From Alteromonas confluentis (lineage in GTDB: Bacteria > Pseudomonadota > Gammaproteobacteria > Enterobacterales > Alteromonadaceae): a DNA stretch of 64,000 nucleotides. The stretch spans positions 124,001 through 188,000 of the forward strand of contig NZ_MDHN01000013.1 of NCBI RefSeq assembly GCF_001757105.1. The letters are read 5' to 3'. Every line of letters begins with the position of its first letter. Within the stretch, counting starts at the first letter, position 1. This document shows, in pieces, positions 61,885 through 64,000 of this stretch. The notes beneath the pieces are model-generated. The model was not told the origin of the DNA and searched no databases. It worked only from the letters and a program-made list of their open reading frames with translations. The position numbers were made by a program, and so were the translations under genes.

Positions 61885-63871
61885 GGCTGATAACGCGATA
61901 GCCGAAAAGGATGTCGCCAAAGCAAGTAAATTGAACGTACGAGGTCGCCGCTGGCGACTTCTGTTAATGGGATTCCTGACTATCGTTTCTACGGCCCTCA
62001 CCGGCTATAGCATGTTCGAGATTTTCCGCCCTAATCGATTCACTGAACTTGAAATGGTGCAGTTAGGCTTGGCAATGGTGTTGTTTTTATGGCTCACCTG
62101 GTCATTCTGGACATCAGTAATTGGTTTCTTACTAAAGCTATTCCACATCGACCCCATATCATTGCGCCGCGAGCTTCCTACCGCCGATGTGAACACGCCG
62201 ATTACTCAACGTCACGCCATTGTGATGCCGGTTTACAACGAAGATACCGATCGCATTATCGTAGGTTTTGAAGCTTGCGTGAACGCGATCCTTAACACCG
62301 AATACGCTGATAACTACGATTTCTACATGCTTAGCGATACGCAGGATGAGGCAAAAGCAGAAGCTGAACTTAGAGCCTGGAAGCGTTTAGTGGATCGTCT
62401 AGGTGAACATGGCGATAAAGTTTTTTATCGTCGCCGTGAAGATAATTGGGGTCGCAAGGTCGGTAATATTCACGATTTCTGCGTACGCTGGGGTGGGCAG
62501 TATGAGTCTATGCTGGTGCTTGATGCCGACAGCGTCATGTCTGCTCACCGGGTGTTGGATATGACACGCCGCATTGAGGCGAATCCCGAAGCTGCGCTTA
62601 TCCAAACCATTCCGATGCCGGTGCGTCAGGATACATTTTTTGGTCGCTTCGTGCAGTTTGCTGCTCATCTTTACAGCCCTATGCTGGCCACGGGTCTTTC
62701 GTTCTGGCAGACCGACAGTGCCAATTACTGGGGCCATAACGCCATTATCCGGGTGAAGCCGTTTATGCAGCATTGTGGATTGCCTACACTGGAAGGCAGA
62801 GCGCCATTTGGTGGCGATATTCTAAGCCATGACTTTGTGGAAGCTGCGTTGCTACGACGTGCGGGTTGGGAGTGCTATCTCATCACAGACACCGACGGTT
62901 CCTACGAAGAGGTGCCAGGCAATATGGTGGACTACGCTATTCGCGACCGCCGCTGGGTACAGGGGAATATCCAGCATCTCGGGCTGCTGCGCACCAACGG
63001 CTTGAAAACTACCAATCGCCTCCACTTCGGCTTTGGCGCCTTTGCCTATATGTCTTCACTGTTGCTGTTCATGATGCTGATGGCGGGAACGGCAGATGCA
63101 TTGGTAAAAGCGCTGGTGGACCCAGTGTACTTCACTTCCGATCACCAATTGTTTCCTGATTGGCAGATTGCCCGTGAAGGACTCATGATTGCTACCCTGT
63201 GGGGCACTATTGCACTTCTGTTCGCGCCGAAAGCCCTGGGGCTGATCCTGGCTCTTATCCAACGCAGAAAAGATTTTGGGGGTGCCTTCAAGCTGATTTT
63301 CGGTGGCCTTGTGGAATTGTTCATGGCCGTACTTATTGCGCCTATGATGATGTTCTATCACAGCTACTTTGTGATTAGTGTGCTTATTGGCCATCAGGTT
63401 AAGTGGGAAGCGCAGACCCGGGAAGGCCGGATGGTGCCGTGGAAAGTGGCAATGTCGAAAGCCGCAACCATGACGGTACTGGCATTAATTTGGGGCGGTG
63501 CTACTTTTTATTACACGCCTTCGCTATTCCTTTGGTTACTGCCAGTGCTCACCGGCATGGTGTTCGCTGCGCCAATCATTCGCCTTACCAGTAGCCCGGG
63601 GTTTGGCCGTGCTTGCCGCAAAGCAGGCGTATTTGTGATTCAGGAGGAGTTACGTGAAGCCCCCGTGCTGGTTGAAGTACGTGAACATATGGCAACGTTT
63701 AATTTGAGTGAGCTAGAAGGCTACGCGCCAGAACAGCCTGGGTTGCCAGAAGATGTGCCTCATAGCATGGTAGTACAGGATTTGTCGGCTCCACCATTAC
63801 CAAAACGCGCCGATGAGGTTGCGCTTAATGCAGCCAGTGAATTGAATACCAACGACAGAAACGCGGCCTAA
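61865..63871 (+). CDS. opgH: Glucans biosynthesis glucosyltransferase OpgH (MdoH), short form
   Basis: The 668-residue inner-membrane family 2 glucosyltransferase builds the beta-1,2 glucan backbone from UDP-glucose. Motifs: VMPVYNEDTDRI, SDTQDEAKAEAELRAWKRL, DADSVM (DxD), PFGGDILSHDFVEAALLRR and RDRRWVQGN (Q/RxxRW-type). Membrane helices flank the catalytic loop. The ATG at 61865 has GGAG upstream; an earlier ATG at 61844 is also in frame. E. coli OpgH has ~847 residues with a longer cytosolic N-terminus, and here only ~25-30 residues precede the first helix. Confidence 0.95.
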   Translation: MSQSNSKADNAIAEKDVAKASKLNVRGRRWRLLLMGFLTIVSTALTGYSMFEIFRPNRFTELEMVQLGLAMVLFLWLTWSFWTSVIGFLLKLFHIDPISLRRELPTADVNTPITQRHAIVMPVYNEDTDRIIVGFEACVNAILNTEYADNYDFYMLSDTQDEAKAEAELRAWKRLVDRLGEHGDKVFYRRREDNWGRKVGNIHDFCVRWGGQYESMLVLDADSVMSAHRVLDMTRRIEANPEAALIQTIPMPVRQDTFFGRFVQFAAHLYSPMLATGLSFWQTDSANYWGHNAIIRVKPFMQHCGLPTLEGRAPFGGDILSHDFVEAALLRRAGWECYLITDTDGSYEEVPGNMVDYAIRDRRWVQGNIQHLGLLRTNGLKTTNRLHFGFGAFAYMSSLLLFMMLMAGTADALVKALVDPVYFTSDHQLFPDWQIAREGLMIATLWGTIALLFAPKALGLILALIQRRKDFGGAFKLIFGGLVELFMAVLIAPMMMFYHSYFVISVLIGHQVKWEAQTREGRMVPWKVAMSKAATMTVLALIWGGATFYYTPSLFLWLLPVLTGMVFAAPIIRLTSSPGFGRACRKAGVFVIQEELREAPVLVEVREHMATFNLSELEGYAPEQPGLPEDVPHSMVVQDLSAPPLPKRADEVALNAASELNTNDRNAA

Positions 63872-63906
63872 ACGCTTAATTTAAAGCCACAGTCGCAGAT
63901 AAAAAA

Positions 63907-63935
63907 ATGGCTCATCATTTGATGAGCCATTTTTA
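63907..63935. terminator. Bidirectional terminator after opgH
   Basis: ATGGCTCATCA (63907-63917) pairs with TGATGAGCCAT (63920-63930) followed by TTTTA; an A run precedes it, so it may also end the convergent gene at the window edge. Confidence 0.9.
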
Positions 63936-63955
63936 TTTATCACCAAAGGCTCAGA

Positions 63956-64000
63956 CTATTCCGTAAACGTTACCGCAAAAGTAACAGGTACTGCTGCGGT
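63956..64000 (-). CDS. C-terminal end of a gene entering from the right (possibly TonB-like)
   Basis: A minus-strand frame enters at 64000 and stops with TAG at 63956-63958, giving 14 residues, TAAVPVTFAVTFTE. The VPVTF-x-V-x-F ending recalls the last strand of TonB/AgmX-type C-terminal domains, but this is too short to decide. The position just before a terminator readable leftward supports a real gene end. Confidence 0.35.
   Translation of the reverse strand, partial: TAAVPVTFAVTFTE

Overview
The window is about 64 kb of chromosome from a marine gammaproteobacterium, most likely of the order Alteromonadales (Alteromonas or a close relative). This is inferred from gene content: PlsB, LexA, NfuA, BioH, SlyX/FkpA, YheSTU and OpgGH proteins of gammaproteobacterial type, an aa3 cytochrome oxidase operon in the order usual for this group, and a TonB-receptor-based pectin locus. 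There are no rRNA or tRNA genes, CRISPR arrays or complete insertion sequences. Nearly all space is coding, so the interest lies in short intergenic structures and a few accessory genes.

Layout. (1) 1-3463, minus strand: a tight run of Kelch lipoprotein, GlcNAc-type sugar kinase, glycosylasparaginase and CutC, which looks like an N-glycan stub catabolic operon. (2) 3495-9664: plsB, a DUF2177 membrane protein, a membrane-associated methyltransferase and an eight-heme cytochrome with a C-terminal TPR region. (3) 9680-10943: a gene graveyard holding pieces of two sulfatases and a frameshifted GPH-family sugar transporter. (4) 10982-13633: lexA with two perfect SOS boxes, a serine hydrolase and yceI. 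(5) 13985-22564: the cytochrome c oxidase operon (subunits II, I, Cox11, III, SURF1, a CxxxC membrane protein, heme A synthase, heme O synthase, SCO), interrupted by an oppositely oriented DUF2909 gene. (6) 22570-31087: GNAT acetyltransferase, polysaccharide deacetylase, DinF-like MATE exporter, nfuA, M14 peptidase, comF and bioH. (7) 31221-42796: a pectin locus with an IclR-type regulator, a PL1 lyase, a TonB-dependent receptor and a 2043-residue lipoprotein fusing a pectin methylesterase and a pectate lyase; two ACCGGT-centred palindromes mark probable operators. (8) 42955-50682: a flagellar-like small protein with an HExxH protein, tex, greB, two DJ-1/PfpI proteins, an old yellow enzyme and a ribbon-helix-helix protein. 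(9) 50813-59795: fkpA, a WD40 lipoprotein, slyX, a REP-type tyrosine transposase homologue that has lost its HUH histidines, DUF748, yheV, yheS, a TIGR02444 protein, yheT, yheU and a small outer-membrane barrel. (10) 60161-63871: opgGH for osmoregulated periplasmic glucans, preceded by a good sigma-54-type promoter match, and the tail of one more gene at the window edge.

The most unusual signals are two copies of a 55-nt double-hairpin intergenic element (18351-18477 and 29243-29373). Both lie between convergent genes. Their cores differ mostly by compensatory base-pair swaps, and each core is wrapped in a different long inverted repeat. The same window carries the apparently catalytically dead REP-associated transposase homologue at 53110-53817, a possible but unproven partner. 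All functional calls come from reading translations and motifs by eye; no database search was run.
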